A stretch of DNA of 15,222 nucleotides from Oscillospiraceae bacterium (GCA_016297675.1 JAEDGE010000040.1:1-15222); one strand, 5' to 3'. Numbered from the stretch's first letter, positions 1-6,979 are shown. The notes: generated by a model from the sequence alone, not told the origin. Translations and numbers: made by a program.

Positions 1-45
1 GCAGTCGCCTGCGGCGTAGAATTTACACCATCATTTAAAAATTGA
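1..45 (+). CDS. Possible 3' end of an upstream gene
   Basis: Frame 1 stays open from the window edge to a TGA at 43-45 and would give the C-terminal residues AVACGVEFTPSFKN. The other two forward frames stop at 19-21 and 36-38. A stretch this short can be open by chance, and no family can be named. The placement is sensible because the next promoter starts only about 27 bases further on. Confidence 0.25.
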   Translation, partial: AVACGVEFTPSFKN

Positions 46-71
46 TTTCCGTGTGTTTTCTGGAAAACCAC

Positions 72-100
72 TTGCAATGTGGTGAGAAATCGTTTATAAT
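72..100 (+). promoter_or_regulatory. Sigma-A promoter of the 156-3476 operon
   Basis: TTGCAA (72-77), a 17-base spacer and TATAAT (95-100). Transcription should start near 107. This lies downstream of an in-frame ATG at 42 and so favours the ATG at 156 as the first start codon. A small inverted repeat, CCAC (68-71) and GTGG (79-82), brackets the -35 box and could be an operator, but it is too short to rely on. Confidence 0.75.
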
Positions 101-155
101 AAAAGCAGTATCTGTTTCCAGATCAAACCTACAAGAAGGGAAGTGCTCCAATATT

Positions 156-440
156 ATGGACGCAACTACATTTCCGCTGCCGCTGCCGTACCATGTTGTG
201 TTGTGCGTGCTGGGCTGCGTCTTTTTTCTGGCACAATTTATTCGTTTGAAGAAACCGTATCAGCTGATGATGGCGATTGCGATGCCGGCTTCGCTGCTGA
301 TTTATATCCAGCCGGAAAATAAAACGCTGTTTTATGCCGTTGGATTGCTGATTGGACTGGATATGCTGCTTGCATTGGTCATTAGCATTGTTCTTCGCAT
401 TCGCAGTCCCAAAGAGAAACAGGAGGCGGAAGCAGAATGA
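156..440 (+). CDS. Small three-helix membrane protein, function unknown
   Basis: 94 residues. The frame is open from 42, but the start at 156 is preferred because the promoter's TATAAT lies at 95-100 and a GAAGGGAAG purine run precedes the ATG, although its spacing of about 14 bases is long. I do not recognise a family. Three hydrophobic segments are visible at about residues 12-29, 35-51 and 57-80, followed by a charged tail rich in Lys and Glu (81-94). This suggests an integral membrane protein with a cytoplasmic C-terminus. It is the first gene of an operon and its TGA overlaps the ATG of the dehydrogenase gene, so the two are probably translationally coupled. Nothing in the sequence links it directly to proline or hydroxyacid metabolism; the link is positional only. 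Confidence 0.75.
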   Translation: MDATTFPLPLPYHVVLCVLGCVFFLAQFIRLKKPYQLMMAIAMPASLLIYIQPENKTLFYAVGLLIGLDMLLALVISIVLRIRSPKEKQEAEAE

Positions 441-1387
441 AACTGGTGATAACGGACTGGAACACGCTTTCTATGGCAGAAGATCTCTCTGCTGATGGGT
501 TGCAGGCTCTGGCAGATGTGACTGCCTATCCGCTGACGGCTCCAGAAGAGGTCGCTGCCCGTATCGGAGATGCAGAACTGGTGCTCTGCAACAAAACACC
601 GATTACAGAAGCGGTATTGCAGTCCTGCCCCAATCTGAAATATATTGGTGTGATGGCAACTGGTTACAATAACATTGACATGGTTGCCGCTGCCAAGCGG
701 AACATCACGGTTTGCAATGCCGGCAGTTATTCTACGATGGCAGTGGCACAGCATACCTTTGCTCTGATGCTGCACCACTATAGCCGCATTGCCGCTTATG
801 ACCGTGCCGTGCGTGCCGGTGCATGGGAAAAATCATTGCAGTTTTCTTGGTTCCCCTATCCGACTGCGGAACTGGCAGGGAAGATACTGTGTATCATCGG
901 CTATGGAAGCATTGGGAAAAAGGTTGCAGAAATCGGCAGTGTCTTTGGAATGCAGGTGCGGGTTACCACACGCACCCAACCGCAGAATTGTCCCTATCCA
1001 CTGATTTCGATGGAAGAAGCATTCCGAACTGCTGATGTGCTGACGATTCACGCACCGCTCACACCGGAAACCGCACATCTGGTTTGTCGGGAACGGCTGG
1101 CAACCATGAAGCCAACTGCTTTTCTCATCAATACCGCAAGAGGCGGCATTGTGGATGAGGCAGCACTGGCAGCCGCTTTGCAGGACGGTACGATTGCAGG
1201 AGCTGCATTGGATGTACTGGATACAGAACCCATGTCAGAACATACGCCGCTGCGGCAGCTGGCGAACTGTACCATTACACCGCACATTGCATGGGCACCG
1301 CTCGAAACCAGAAAACGCCTGCTGCAAATTGTCACGGACAATGTGGCTGCCTTTTTGAACGGCACACCACAGCATGTCGTACATTAA
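437..1387 (+). CDS. D-2-hydroxyacid dehydrogenase (glycerate dehydrogenase/hydroxypyruvate reductase-like)
   Basis: 316 residues, the usual length for the family, which interconverts 2-keto acids and D-2-hydroxy acids using NAD(P)H in the cytoplasm. The Rossmann motif GYGSIG lies at 155-160. The signature INTARGGIVDE (231-241) carries the substrate-binding Arg235. Glu264 (in DTEP) and His283 (in TPHIAWA) complete the Arg/Glu/His catalytic set. The end of the second Rossmann strand reads VTTRT (176-180), with no acidic residue where NAD-specific members carry Asp. Use of NADPH, or dual specificity, is therefore possible. Start: ATG at 437 with AGGAGG at 421-426; it overlaps the upstream stop as ATGA. 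proB follows after 17 bases. The substrate cannot be fixed from sequence; hydroxypyruvate/glyoxylate is the best guess. Confidence 0.9.
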   Translation: MKLVITDWNTLSMAEDLSADGLQALADVTAYPLTAPEEVAARIGDAELVLCNKTPITEAVLQSCPNLKYIGVMATGYNNIDMVAAAKRNITVCNAGSYSTMAVAQHTFALMLHHYSRIAAYDRAVRAGAWEKSLQFSWFPYPTAELAGKILCIIGYGSIGKKVAEIGSVFGMQVRVTTRTQPQNCPYPLISMEEAFRTADVLTIHAPLTPETAHLVCRERLATMKPTAFLINTARGGIVDEAALAAALQDGTIAGAALDVLDTEPMSEHTPLRQLANCTITPHIAWAPLETRKRLLQIVTDNVAAFLNGTPQHVVH

Positions 1388-1404
1388 AAATGGAGTAGAA
1401 AACA

Positions 1405-2220
1405 ATGGTGGATTTTACAAAGAAAAAACGAATTGTCATTAAGCTCGGCACTTCGACCCTGACCCACAAAACCGGAAAACTGAATATTCGCCGTATGACC
1501 AGTCTGGTGCAGGTATTATCAGATTTGCACAATGCCGGAAAGGAAATTTTATTGGTTTCCTCCGGTGCGGTGGGAATGGGCGTGGGCAAGCTGAATTTGC
1601 CGGAAAAGCCTAAGGATACGCCATCGAAGCAGGCTGCCGCCGCAGTGGGACAGTGTGAATTGATGCATATTTATGATGATATGTTCTCAAAATACAGCAT
1701 TACCGTGGCACAGATTCTGCTGACAAAGACCATTGTGGAGAATCCGGAACGCTGCCATCATGTACAGAATACCATCCAAAGGCTGCTGGAACTGGGCGTG
1801 ATTCCGATTGTAAACGAAAATGATACCGTTGCCATTGATGAACTGGAACTGGAAATCGGGGAAAATGACTCCCTTTCTGCGGTGATTTCGACCGTTGCGG
1901 ATGCGGATTTGCTGCTGATTCTGTCGGATATTGATGGTCTGTTTTCTGCTGATCCACGGACGCACGAGGATGCAGAAGTGGTTCCGCTGGTCAAGGCAAT
2001 TGATGATTCCATCTTGCAGATGGCAGGCGGTGCTGGTACAAAACTCGGAACAGGCGGCATGGCAACCAAACTCAATGCCGCACAGATTGCAACAGAAAAC
2101 GGCATTGATATGGTCATTATGAATGGCAAAAATCCAAATTTGCTATATGATTTATTCGATAACAAACCGGTGGGAACGCTGTTCCTTGCCAAGCAGAGGA
2201 AAGGAGTGCAGACACAATGA
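1405..2220 (+). CDS. proB: Glutamate 5-kinase, short form without PUA domain
   Basis: Phosphorylates L-glutamate to gamma-glutamyl phosphate, the committed and normally proline-inhibited first step of proline synthesis, in the cytoplasm. 271 residues form the complete amino-acid-kinase domain. Visible are the nucleotide-binding KLGTSTLT (13-20), SSGAVGMGVGKL (52-63), the glutamate site NENDTVAIDE (137-146) with GENDSLSA (152-159), SDIDGLFSADPR (174-185), and GTKLGTGGMATKL (211-223). Well-studied enzymes such as that of E. coli are about 365 residues and carry a C-terminal PUA domain; this one ends right after the kinase fold. No frameshift explains this, since the stop overlaps the proA start. 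Start: ATG at 1405 with GGAG at 1392-1395. Confidence 0.96.
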   Translation: MVDFTKKKRIVIKLGTSTLTHKTGKLNIRRMTSLVQVLSDLHNAGKEILLVSSGAVGMGVGKLNLPEKPKDTPSKQAAAAVGQCELMHIYDDMFSKYSITVAQILLTKTIVENPERCHHVQNTIQRLLELGVIPIVNENDTVAIDELELEIGENDSLSAVISTVADADLLLILSDIDGLFSADPRTHEDAEVVPLVKAIDDSILQMAGGAGTKLGTGGMATKLNAAQIATENGIDMVIMNGKNPNLLYDLFDNKPVGTLFLAKQRKGVQTQ

Positions 2221-3476
2221 ACTATGCACAGACATTGGGGGAAAAGGCAAAAGCCGCTGCACCGGCAATTGCCAATGCCAGTCCGAAGGCGAAAAATGAT
2301 GCCTTGGCTGCCATTGCAGCCGCATTGACACAGCAGACTGACCGGATTTTACAGGCAAATGCCAAGGATTTAGAGGCTGCTGTACAAAATCATATGACGG
2401 CTTCTTTGCAAGACCGTCTGCGTCTGACACCGGCACGCATTCAGGGCATGGCAGATGCCATTCAGGAATTGATAGCGATGGATGATCCGGTTGGCGTGGT
2501 AGAGAGCGGTTCGGTTCGTCCGAACGGCTTACAGATTCTCAAGACCAGAGTACCGCTTGGCGTCATTGGGATTATTTTTGAGTCCCGTCCGAATGTGACG
2601 GTAGATGCTGCAACGCTCTGCCTGAAAGCAGGAAATGCGGTCATTCTGCGAGGCGGAAAGGAAGCAATCCATTCTAACACCTGCCTGATGGCAATCATGC
2701 GAGAGGCAGTGGAAACCGTTGGATTTCCGGCAGATATTATGCAGCTGGTAGAAGATACCTCCCGACAGACGGCAAGCGATATGATGAAGCTCAACGGCTA
2801 TTTGGATGTACTGATTCCGAGAGGCGGTGCCGGTTTGATTCAGGCAGTGGTACAGCAGGCAACCGTACCGGTCATTGAAACCGGTGTAGGAAACTGTCAT
2901 GTGTATGTGGATCGTTGTCTGGACGGGGAGGAAGATTACGAGATGGCAGTTCGTATCATTGATAATGCGAAGACGCAGCGGCCATCTGTCTGCAATGCGA
3001 TTGAAGGGCTGTTGGTACATACGGACGTGGCAGAAAAACTTCTGCCGATGGTACAGCAGGCATTTGCAGCCCATGACGTGACTATCTATGGCTGCGAGAA
3101 AACTCGTGCCATTTTAGGGGATAGCGTTCTGCCGGCAACGGAAACGGAGTATGCAACGGAATTTTTAGATTATAAGATTTCTGTTAAGGTGGTTTCCAGT
3201 CTGGAGGAAGCCATTGCCCATATTGCACGATATGGCACAAAGCATTCGGAATGCATTGTCACGAGAAGTCTGACAGCTGCAAAGCGATTCCAGCAGGAAG
3301 TGGATGCCGCAGCAGTTTATGTCAATGCGTCTACACGGTTTACAGACGGCGGCGAATTTGGCTACGGAGCAGAGATTGGGATTTCCACGCAGAAATTGCA
3401 TGCAAGAGGACCAATGGGCTTGAAAGAACTGACCACCGTGAAGTATCTGATTCATGGAGACGGACAGATTCGGTAA
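2217..3476 (+). CDS. proA: Glutamate-5-semialdehyde dehydrogenase (gamma-glutamyl phosphate reductase)
   Basis: Reduces gamma-glutamyl phosphate, the ProB product, with NADPH to glutamate-5-semialdehyde, which cyclises to pyrroline-5-carboxylate. 419 residues, typical for the family. The aldehyde-dehydrogenase fold is clear: VPLGVIGIIFESRPNVT (112-128), LKAGNAVILRGGKEA (136-150), LIPRGGAGLI (199-208) and ETGVGNCHVYVD (221-232). The catalytic Cys259 sits in AKTQRPSVCNA (251-261). The C-terminal part has the conserved YVNASTRFTDGGEFG. Start: ATG at 2217 overlaps the proB stop (ATGA), with AAAGGAG at 2200-2206, which indicates coupled translation. It is the last gene of the operon. proC, needed for the final step, is not adjacent. 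Confidence 0.97.
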   Translation: MNYAQTLGEKAKAAAPAIANASPKAKNDALAAIAAALTQQTDRILQANAKDLEAAVQNHMTASLQDRLRLTPARIQGMADAIQELIAMDDPVGVVESGSVRPNGLQILKTRVPLGVIGIIFESRPNVTVDAATLCLKAGNAVILRGGKEAIHSNTCLMAIMREAVETVGFPADIMQLVEDTSRQTASDMMKLNGYLDVLIPRGGAGLIQAVVQQATVPVIETGVGNCHVYVDRCLDGEEDYEMAVRIIDNAKTQRPSVCNAIEGLLVHTDVAEKLLPMVQQAFAAHDVTIYGCEKTRAILGDSVLPATETEYATEFLDYKISVKVVSSLEEAIAHIARYGTKHSECIVTRSLTAAKRFQQEVDAAAVYVNASTRFTDGGEFGYGAEIGISTQKLHARGPMGLKELTTVKYLIHGDGQIR

Positions 3477-3560
3477 AATTTTTGTGCTTAATGTGTGTTC
3501 GAGGAACAAGTTTTCTCTAAAAAAATAGGAACACAGATTTTCGTGTTATAAGAGAAACAG

Positions 3561-3595
3561 CAACGCCGCTGGTGCATGGGTCATCAGCGGCGTTG
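3561..3595. terminator. Hairpin between convergent proA and small-ORF unit
   Basis: A perfect 11-bp GC-rich stem: CAACGCCGCTG (3561-3571) pairs with CAGCGGCGTTG (3585-3595), with up to three further inner pairs. The + side is followed by TTTGGTTGTG and the - side by CTGTTTCTCTT, so neither U-tract is strong, the - side being somewhat better. It most likely ends both the proBA transcript and the opposing small-ORF transcript. Confidence 0.65.
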
Positions 3596-3615
3596 TTTGG
3601 TTGTGTGAAAGGTGG

Positions 3616-3702
3616 TTAAGCGGCTGTACGTTGTTCCGTGGTCTGGCAGCGGAACATGGCAATGGTAAGAATGAGTGCGAAATAATAGCGATTTGTCATC
3701 AT
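3616..3702 (-). CDS. Unannotated 28-residue hydrophobic small protein
   Basis: A short ORF with a full set of expression signals. ATG at 3702 (a second ATG follows directly), stop TAA at 3618-3616. GGAAAGGA at 3720-3713 lies 10 bases before the start. A TTGACG-17-TATGCT promoter lies 47 bases upstream and a GC-rich hairpin lies 20 bases downstream. The peptide starts MMTNR, has an uninterrupted hydrophobic stretch at residues 6-17 (YYFALILTIAMF), then a polar tail with Arg18, Cys19 and a Gln/Thr-rich end closing in TAA*. Possible roles include a small membrane peptide, a type I toxin-like peptide, a signalling-peptide precursor, or a leader in a small RNA. There is no downstream gene on this strand for it to attenuate. 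No family is recognised. Confidence 0.55.
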   Translation of the reverse strand: MMTNRYYFALILTIAMFRCQTTEQRTAA

Positions 3703-3748
3703 GCGTCAAAAATCCTTTCCGTTTAGCAAGTTGGCACACAGCTTCTTC

Positions 3749-3777
3749 AGCATACCATATTTACAAAATGTCGTCAA
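3749..3777 (-). promoter_or_regulatory. Promoter of the 28-residue small ORF
   Basis: On the minus strand TTGACG (3777-3772), a 17-base spacer and TATGCT (3754-3749). Transcription should start near 3742, about 40 bases before the ATG. A palindrome, GCAAAAT (3778-3784) with ATTTTGC (3793-3799), abuts the -35 box and might be an operator. Confidence 0.65.
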
Positions 3778-3839
3778 GCAAAATTATGTTATATTTTGCC
3801 GCATTTTGTTGCAAAGCGGATGCACACGAAAAAAGGGGA

Positions 3840-4880
3840 TTACTGAAATTTCATGTTGGCAAAAATTCGCTCCATTCTGGCGTTGGGGAAATGCACATCA
3901 AAAAATATCTGAAGCCCGTTGGTTGCAGCGATGCCGTCGATTCTCTGTGACCAGCGAAACACGGCGCCGACTGTTATGATGGCATCGAATAGGAGAAACG
4001 CAAACAAAATCCATGTGATGATTTTTCCGGCACGGTTCGGAATGTGTAAAATCCATTTTGCAATACGGGGGTACAGATTTTTCATCCAAAGGACACCGAG
4101 CAATCCCCAGAACACGGAATAAAGCAAGCAGATTCTGCCGTTGATATTGAATGGCATACTGCTGTAATCCCAAGAGCAAGAGCCGAAAGCAACTTCCTGT
4201 CCCCATGAGCAGACATATTCTACTACGCTGCCAACGAGCAGACCACCCAGAAAAGAAATACTGCTGTTGCGGTTACGGAATCGATACAGGGCGAGGGTCA
4301 GTGCAACTGCACCAGCACCATAAAGTAGATTAAAGGGACCATATACCAGACCAGCACGGCTTTCGAGATAGCCGTTTCGCAGCAGACACCAGAGCAGTTC
4401 CACAAGAACGCCTGCGAAGCTGCCGGCAAAGAAAATGAGAAACAGTTTGTAAAAATTCAGTCCCTGTGCAAAGTGCCCGCTTTTTCGTTCTGCAAAATCA
4501 ATGGTTGCATTCGCCGGTGCTTTTGGAACAAGCCCTTTTTTCTGGCTGCGTTCTGTGTCGTGCAGACGGGTTTGCAGTTCGTCTGTCATGGCAGAGGCGG
4601 TGTTGTAGCATTTTTTATAATTTCCGGCAGCGGTTTTCAGTGCAGCAATTTCTTCTCGAAGCATTTCGTGCCGTTTGCGTGCTGCGGTATCCAGTGGAAG
4701 GGTTTCCTGTGCCAGCTGGGCGTAGCACGTTTGTAGGTGTTGGTCGGTTTCGTTCAGTTTTTCCAGACCATCTTGGCTGTGCTGGAGCAGGGTATGAACC
4801 GAAACAGATGCAGATTTTGGTGGAATGGATGTGGTTTCTGTTGTAGTGGCTGTTTCCGTTATGATTTCGACAGGATTCAT
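3840..4880 (-). CDS. Putative ABC-transporter type IV (CmpB-like) membrane protein with soluble N-terminal extension
   Basis: 346 residues from the ATG at 4880. The reading frame is open to 4916, but the upstream ATG lies before the -10 box, and AGGAGG at 4898-4893 serves the 4880 start. Residues 1-140 are soluble: a Thr/Ser-rich N-terminus, then a Gln/Glu/Lys-rich, probably helical or coiled-coil region at about 28-115. Five membrane segments follow at about 145-165, 176-200, 208-226, 249-267 and 288-306. The motifs GLVYGPFNLLYGAGAV (177-192) and WDYSSMPFNINGRI (237-250) are characteristic of the family Pfam calls Putative ABC-transporter type IV (recalled as PF06541). No ATPase gene is adjacent, so transport is not shown. 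It is a monocistronic gene downstream of the fba terminator. The family call is fairly firm; the function is unknown. Confidence 0.8.
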   Translation of the reverse strand: MNPVEIITETATTTETTSIPPKSASVSVHTLLQHSQDGLEKLNETDQHLQTCYAQLAQETLPLDTAARKRHEMLREEIAALKTAAGNYKKCYNTASAMTDELQTRLHDTERSQKKGLVPKAPANATIDFAERKSGHFAQGLNFYKLFLIFFAGSFAGVLVELLWCLLRNGYLESRAGLVYGPFNLLYGAGAVALTLALYRFRNRNSSISFLGGLLVGSVVEYVCSWGQEVAFGSCSWDYSSMPFNINGRICLLYSVFWGLLGVLWMKNLYPRIAKWILHIPNRAGKIITWILFAFLLFDAIITVGAVFRWSQRIDGIAATNGLQIFFDVHFPNARMERIFANMKFQ

Positions 4881-4904
4881 GTAAATTCGACACCTCCTGC
4901 TTTT

Positions 4905-4933
4905 ATTATAGCACAAGCAGCAGAAATCTGCAA
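4905..4933 (-). promoter_or_regulatory. Promoter of the CmpB-like gene
   Basis: On the minus strand TTGCAG (4933-4928), a 17-base spacer and TATAAT (4910-4905). The predicted start of transcription near 4898 falls at the Shine-Dalgarno itself, giving a very short leader of about 18 bases. This is the main reason for choosing the start codon at 4880. Confidence 0.7.
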
Positions 4934-5078
4934 TATTTTATAGAAAAAATTCACTTAAAATTGTAACAACCATGCATTGGTAAACAGGATGCACAGTTTT
5001 TTACAACCTTTTTATGATATGCAGAGGTGGTCAAAAAAATGACCTGTAAACGAAGTGATAGTGCACAAGTTTCATAAT

Positions 5079-5124
5079 AAAAAAACAAAGTCACTTTTGA
5101 CACCGGAGCATCAAAAGTGACTTT
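5079..5124 (-). terminator. Intrinsic terminator of fba
   Basis: A perfect 14-bp stem, AAAGTCACTTTTGA (5087-5100) and TCAAAAGTGACTTT (5111-5124), with a 10-base loop. Read on the minus strand it is followed by G and seven T residues (5085-5079). It sits about 65 bases past the fba stop codon. Confidence 0.9.
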
Positions 5125-5190
5125 TTCAAACGTTTTTTCTGTCATTTTGTAATAACAGAAGCATTACAGAATAACTTGCAGGGGTATCGC

Positions 5191-6054
5191 TTACGCCTTG
5201 CCAACAGAACCAAACAGGTTCATCTTCTCTTCTACCTTTGCGAGAATTGCCTCGTAGCCCGGCAGCAGCAGCTTTCTCGGGTCGAAGCCCTTGCCTTGCA
5301 GATCTTTACCAGCTTCGATATACTTTCTGGTTGCTTCTGCGAATACCAGCTGGCATTCGGTGTTGACATTGATCTTTGCAACGCCCAGAGAAATTGCCTT
5401 TGTGATCTGGTCGTCCGGAATACCAGTACCACCGTGCAGAACCAGCGGCATATCACCAACTGCTTCTTTGACAGCAGCCAGTGTTTCAAAGCTCAGACCT
5501 TCCCAGTTTTCCGGATAAACACCGTGGATGTTACCAATACCAGCAGCCAGAATATCTACGCCCAGATCTGCAATGGTCTTGCATTCCTGCGGGTCAGCAC
5601 ATTCGCCCTTGCCGATGACACCGTCTTCTTCGCCGCCGATGGCACCAACTTCTGCTTCGATGGACAGACCCAACTTATGAGCGACTGCAACCAGTTCCTT
5701 GGTCTTTGCGATGTTTTCTTCAATCGGGAAATGAGAACCATCGAACATGATGGAAGTAAAGCCAGCCTTGATGCAGTCATAGCACTGATCATAGGTGCCG
5801 TGATCCAGATGCAGAGCAACCGGAACTGTGATGCCCAGAGATTCATCCATTGCTTTTACCATGGCAGCAACGGTCTTAAAACCGGTCATGTATTTGCCGG
5901 CACCGCCGGAAACACCCAGAATGACGGGAGACTGGAGCTTTTCTGCGGTATTCAGAATTGCCTTTGTCCATTCCAGATTGTTGATGTTAAACTGACCGAC
6001 AGCATACTTGCCGTCTCTTGCCTTGTTCATCATATCCTTTGCAGATACTAACAT
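5191..6054 (-). CDS. fba: Class II fructose-1,6-bisphosphate aldolase
   Basis: Reversibly cleaves fructose-1,6-bisphosphate to glyceraldehyde-3-phosphate and dihydroxyacetone phosphate in glycolysis and gluconeogenesis; cytoplasmic and Zn-dependent. 287 residues from the ATG at 6054, which is preceded by AGGAGGAAG. The open frame runs to 6177, but the promoter lies within that upstream part. The HLDHG motif (82-86) supplies catalytic Asp84 and zinc ligand His85. His177 (in GNIHGVY) and His207 (in LVLHGGTG) are the other zinc ligands. IEAEVGAIGG (132-141) and KINVNTE (227-233) are further family signatures. A related class II aldolase such as tagatose-bisphosphate aldolase cannot be fully excluded, but no sugar-alcohol pathway genes are nearby. 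It is monocistronic, with its own promoter and terminator. Confidence 0.95.
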   Translation of the reverse strand: MLVSAKDMMNKARDGKYAVGQFNINNLEWTKAILNTAEKLQSPVILGVSGGAGKYMTGFKTVAAMVKAMDESLGITVPVALHLDHGTYDQCYDCIKAGFTSIMFDGSHFPIEENIAKTKELVAVAHKLGLSIEAEVGAIGGEEDGVIGKGECADPQECKTIADLGVDILAAGIGNIHGVYPENWEGLSFETLAAVKEAVGDMPLVLHGGTGIPDDQITKAISLGVAKINVNTECQLVFAEATRKYIEAGKDLQGKGFDPRKLLLPGYEAILAKVEEKMNLFGSVGKA

Positions 6055-6083
6055 AATTAAACTTCCTCCTGTAAAGTGTTTGC

Positions 6084-6099
6084 GTGTCTGCGGAGACAC
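6084..6099 (-). other. Small hairpin in the fba leader
   Basis: A 6-bp perfect stem, GTGTCT (6084-6089) with AGACAC (6094-6099), and a 4-base loop, ending about 14 bases upstream of the fba Shine-Dalgarno (near 6063-6070). It may stabilise the mRNA or keep the ribosome site open. It matches no riboswitch that I know. Confidence 0.4.
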
Positions 6100-6142
6100 T
6101 CGATACGTGAAAACCATCCCATTTCGGGCGGTATCTGTTTTT

Positions 6143-6171
6143 ATTATACCGCATTCTGCAAAAAAAAGCAA
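6143..6171 (-). promoter_or_regulatory. Promoter of fba
   Basis: On the minus strand TTGCTT (6171-6166), a 17-base spacer containing a T-run, and TATAAT (6148-6143). The transcript would start near 6136, leaving a leader of about 80 bases before the ATG. Confidence 0.75.
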
Positions 6172-6245
6172 TGGCATTTTGAAATTTTTTCAGATGAAAT
6201 TGGTTTTTGTCGTTTTTGCACAGAGAAAGGGGAATTTGAAGCGAA

Positions 6246-6273
6246 TTTGTAGACAATGATTTTACAATCATTT
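6246..6273. promoter_or_regulatory. Operator-like inverted repeat between tetR and fba
   Basis: AATGATT (6255-6261) and AATCATT (6266-6272) form a 7-bp inverted repeat with a 4-base centre. TTTGTAGAC (6246-6254) directly precedes it. TTTGTAGAC and TTTTACAA both recur in the palindrome at 7014-7033 in the glgB leader. The repeat lies about 100 bases upstream of the fba promoter and has no U-tract, so it is a poor tetR terminator. A role as binding site for the neighbouring TetR protein is a guess. Confidence 0.35.
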
Positions 6274-6302
6274 GTAATATCAGAAATATATGGAAGATGG
6301 CT

Positions 6303-6851
6303 TTATGATTGCAGATGAGAGCGGATAATCATTCGCCAGATGACTTCTGCGACTTGTTTGCTGTCATCTTTGCAGTCATTTTGCAGCCATTTTTGCAGGA
6401 CACCTAAAATACCGGTGTACAGGAATTCATACAGATAAACGCTTTCCAGTGAGTGCGTGAGGGTGTTGTTATAGGGTAGTTTTTTGCTGTAATGTGTGTG
6501 CAGGATGGTAGAGAAGCGGGAAATGGAAATGCCGCTGCATTGTTGAAACAGGCAGCGGAACAGAGCCTGATGGGTTTGGACGTAGTTCAGCAAGTGTTCC
6601 ATATCCTGTACAGAAGGAGCTTCTTTGGCAAAAATTGCATCAATGTCCTGATAAACCTGTTCTTCAATTTCATCCATCAGGTCATACATATCTTTATAGT
6701 GCATATAAAAGGTAGAGCGATTGATGTCTGCTGCTTCACAGACCTCTCGCACTGTGATGCGATTGAGTGGTTTTTCCTGCATTCGTTCAATCAATGCCGT
6801 TTGCAGAGCATGTCGGGTGTAACGAATTCTTCGGTCATTCGACCTCTTCAT
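6303..6851 (-). CDS. TetR-family transcriptional regulator
   Basis: 182 residues from the ATG at 6851. AAAGGA with an 8-base gap fits this start, whereas the ATG at 6860 would overlap the RBS. The N-terminal TetR DNA-binding domain spans about 10-70; its helix-turn-helix is TVREVCEAADINRSTFYMHY (33-52), a typical TetR sequence. The C-terminal ligand and dimer half contains the LYEFLYTGILGVLQKWLQND-type stretch that resembles the DhaS-like TetR C-terminal domain. The ligand cannot be predicted. The gene is divergent from glgB and shares a -10 element with it, so autoregulation and control of glgB are the simplest expectation. fba lies downstream on the same strand with its own promoter. Confidence 0.92.
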   Translation of the reverse strand: MKRSNDRRIRYTRHALQTALIERMQEKPLNRITVREVCEAADINRSTFYMHYKDMYDLMDEIEEQVYQDIDAIFAKEAPSVQDMEHLLNYVQTHQALFRCLFQQCSGISISRFSTILHTHYSKKLPYNNTLTHSLESVYLYEFLYTGILGVLQKWLQNDCKDDSKQVAEVIWRMIIRSHLQS

Positions 6852-6950
6852 AGAAATCATCCTTTTTTATTTTTTTTGCTGTTTTCATTTTTCTTTTCCA
6901 ACAATTTTTTTGTATTTGTTTTATTTTATACATTTGTTCTATTTTTGTAC

Positions 6951-6979
6951 TTGCTATCGTTCTCTTTTTTGATTATAAT
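6951..6979 (+). promoter_or_regulatory. Promoter of glgB
   Basis: TTGCTA (6951-6956), a 17-base spacer and TATAAT (6974-6979). Transcription is expected near 6986, giving a leader of about 74 bases. The -10 is part of the palindrome ATTATAAT (6972-6979), which also serves the opposite strand. Confidence 0.7.

Noticed and set aside
4951..5145. 64-codon minus-strand ORF downstream of fba
   Set aside because: It is built from the fba terminator hairpin and the AT-rich gap and has no RBS. The 4934-5079 gap otherwise shows only a short GGTCA/TGACC repeat near 5029-5044.
5176..6051. 291-codon ORF on the plus strand inside fba
   Set aside because: Antisense to the conserved aldolase with all its catalytic residues; composition is Cys/Phe-rich as expected for a shadow frame.
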